Assembly: GCA_030645475.1 (NCBI GenBank) | Contig: JAUSMA010000014.1 | Coordinates: 124,001 to 188,000 of the forward strand | Origin: Nitrospirota bacterium | Lineage (GTDB): Bacteria; Nitrospirota; Nitrospiria; Nitrospirales; Nitrospiraceae | Length of the DNA: 64,000 bases | Direction of reading: 5' to 3' | In this document: one piece after another, positions 62,918 through 64,000 of the stretch | Layout: the number at the start of each line of letters is the position of its first letter | Position numbering within the stretch: the first letter of the stretch is position 1 | Translations under genes and position numbers: made by a program | The notes under the pieces: generated by a model | Databases searched by the model: none | What the model was told of the DNA's origin: nothing | The model's input: the letters and a program-made list of their open reading frames with translations, nothing else

Positions 62918-64000
62918 TTAACTGTGCGATGCCTTCGCCTTATCGCTCATCGTGGCTACCCAGAAGATGAACGCGACAATCATGCAGAACAAGAAGGTGT
63001 TCAAGGCCATAATCCCGGCTGCATAACCCAGCGCCGGTGAAAATGCATATTGCGAGGAATCCCGAAGCACACCATACACATGCCAATGGACGCGCGATGA
63101 CGACCTGGCATATCCCATCAATGTCATCAGGAGGATGACCATGATCGCATTGAGGACCAGCGCGTACCCGGCCCGCGGAGGCATCTTGCCCCAGACCATT
63201 TCCGTCGTGGTCTTCGCGCTCTTCAGCAGCAGCGCGGTTAATGGCGTGATCGTCAACATGACGAAGAGCACGATCATGACCTGAGACGTTGAGAAGTAAT
63301 TGATCCGAATAATGGCCGGCACAAAGTAGCCCCAGACGCCCAGGACGACGACCGCGATACCAGCGAGGACCAGCAACGCACTCATCAGCGCTTTCGCGGC
63401 CTTTGCCCATCCGGCGGTCTCTTCCTTGCCCGCGCGCCAATACATGATAAAGCTCATGAACGTGACGAGAATCATGAGGTTCGAGACCGTCATCTTCGCC
63501 GACATGACGCCGAACACGCCAAGCAGCGGATGGTGGGTTCCTCCCATTTTTCTCGCTTCTTCCAAACTCGCCACGAGCGAGTGGGGCGTCATCCAGACGC
63601 CGAGGCAGAGCAGCAGGATAATCAACATCGACAACATCGACTTCCGATACTTCAACTCAGAGCCTGGAATACGATAGGTGATTCCCAGCCAGAAATAATA
63701 GTTCGATCCGAGAAACAGCACTCCGATGAGCATGGCCTGCAGAATGAACAGCCAGGAGAGGAAGCCTCCCATCAGCGTAATGCCCATCTGCTGGTTGTAC
63801 TGATAAATTTCGCGCATGAGCCAGTAGCCGGCAAAGGGAAGCGGCAAGAGACCGAACACCCCGATGAAATTTCCGACGTAGCCCATCCAATCGTAGTGAT
63901 CGCGCTCTTCTGCGTTTCTGGCAGAGAGATAGCGAATCCCGGCGTAGGCGCCGCAGATGTAACCGCCCAGCACCACGTTCGCAATCAAACGGTGAATGTT
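62918..64000 (-). CDS. Cytochrome bd-like oxidase subunit, 5' end beyond window
   Basis: At least 360 residues, open through the window edge. Nine or ten TM helices with conserved-looking His/Trp/Arg positions at helix ends (NIHRLIAN, RVHWHVYG). The overall pattern matches the CydA-like subunits of the unusual bd-like oxidases proposed as terminal oxidase in Nitrospira. No quinol-binding Q-loop can be assessed because the start is missing. Confidence 0.75.
   Translation of the reverse strand, partial: NIHRLIANVVLGGYICGAYAGIRYLSARNAEERDHYDWMGYVGNFIGVFGLLPLPFAGYWLMREIYQYNQQMGITLMGGFLSWLFILQAMLIGVLFLGSNYYFWLGITYRIPGSELKYRKSMLSMLIILLLCLGVWMTPHSLVASLEEARKMGGTHHPLLGVFGVMSAKMTVSNLMILVTFMSFIMYWRAGKEETAGWAKAAKALMSALLVLAGIAVVVLGVWGYFVPAIIRINYFSTSQVMIVLFVMLTITPLTALLLKSAKTTTEMVWGKMPPRAGYALVLNAIMVILLMTLMGYARSSSRVHWHVYGVLRDSSQYAFSPALGYAAGIMALNTFLFCMIVAFIFWVATMSDKAKASHS

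Overview
The window looks like a chromosomal stretch of a Nitrospira-type bacterium (phylum Nitrospirota). The main evidence is a Gram-negative proteasome locus that encodes the ubiquitin-like protein UBact, a five-gene 2-oxoacid:ferredoxin oxidoreductase of the reductive-TCA type, and a respiratory cluster combining a cytochrome bd-like oxidase, several c-type cytochromes and an NxrC-like subunit. The assignment rests on gene content; no database search was run.

Layout. (1) 1-18.8 kb is a housekeeping block read almost entirely on the minus strand: rnpB (cut by the window edge), an M48 lipoprotein protease, dnaG-rpoD, tRNA-Ile2(CAT), and a long run rho > rpmE > prfA > prmC > murA > hisG > hisD > hisB, then hisH > lipoprotein > hisA > hisF > hisIE > HIT. 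RNase HIII is on the plus strand. (2) 18.9-26.9 kb (plus) holds small conserved genes, a TPR protein, the oxidoreductase operon behind a near-consensus promoter, tRNA-Asn and a YheT-type hydrolase. (3) 26.9-36.8 kb (minus) holds ARC > dop > UBact > prcB > prcA > pafA, preceded by a DegP-like protease, YjbQ and an HD protein. (4) 37-42.6 kb (plus) holds secreted, HIT and TPR/Sel1 proteins and a CHASE2-AAA-Fis sigma-54 activator. (5) 42.6-51.2 kb is an accessory island. All its genes are on the minus strand, mostly small toxin-antitoxin or unknown genes, and its non-coding DNA is full of repeats. (6) 51.2-54.7 kb (plus) is a dedicated Gram-negative sortase system: an OmpA-family protein, a VIT/VWA target ending in LPKTG, and a sortase. 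(7) 54.8-64 kb holds two lipoproteins (one a caspase-fold protein that has lost its catalytic residues), tRNA-Thr, a UbiA prenyltransferase, and a cytochrome c / NxrC-like / bd-like oxidase cluster that runs off the window end.

The most notable unexplained signal is a dispersed family of roughly 95-bp imperfect palindromes: eight full and about five partial copies between 32.4 and 61.5 kb. Two conserved boxes pair with each other across a constant 2-nt bulge and a fixed G.A mismatch. The paired core, the outer stem and the apical stem all differ between copies but keep pairing through compensatory changes. Every copy in the window has the same orientation, and several sit immediately after stop codons, including between the proteasome ATPase gene and dop-UBact. 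A second palindromic repeat (two copies) and degenerate tandem repeats with a 7-bp period (five loci) lie in the same kind of position.
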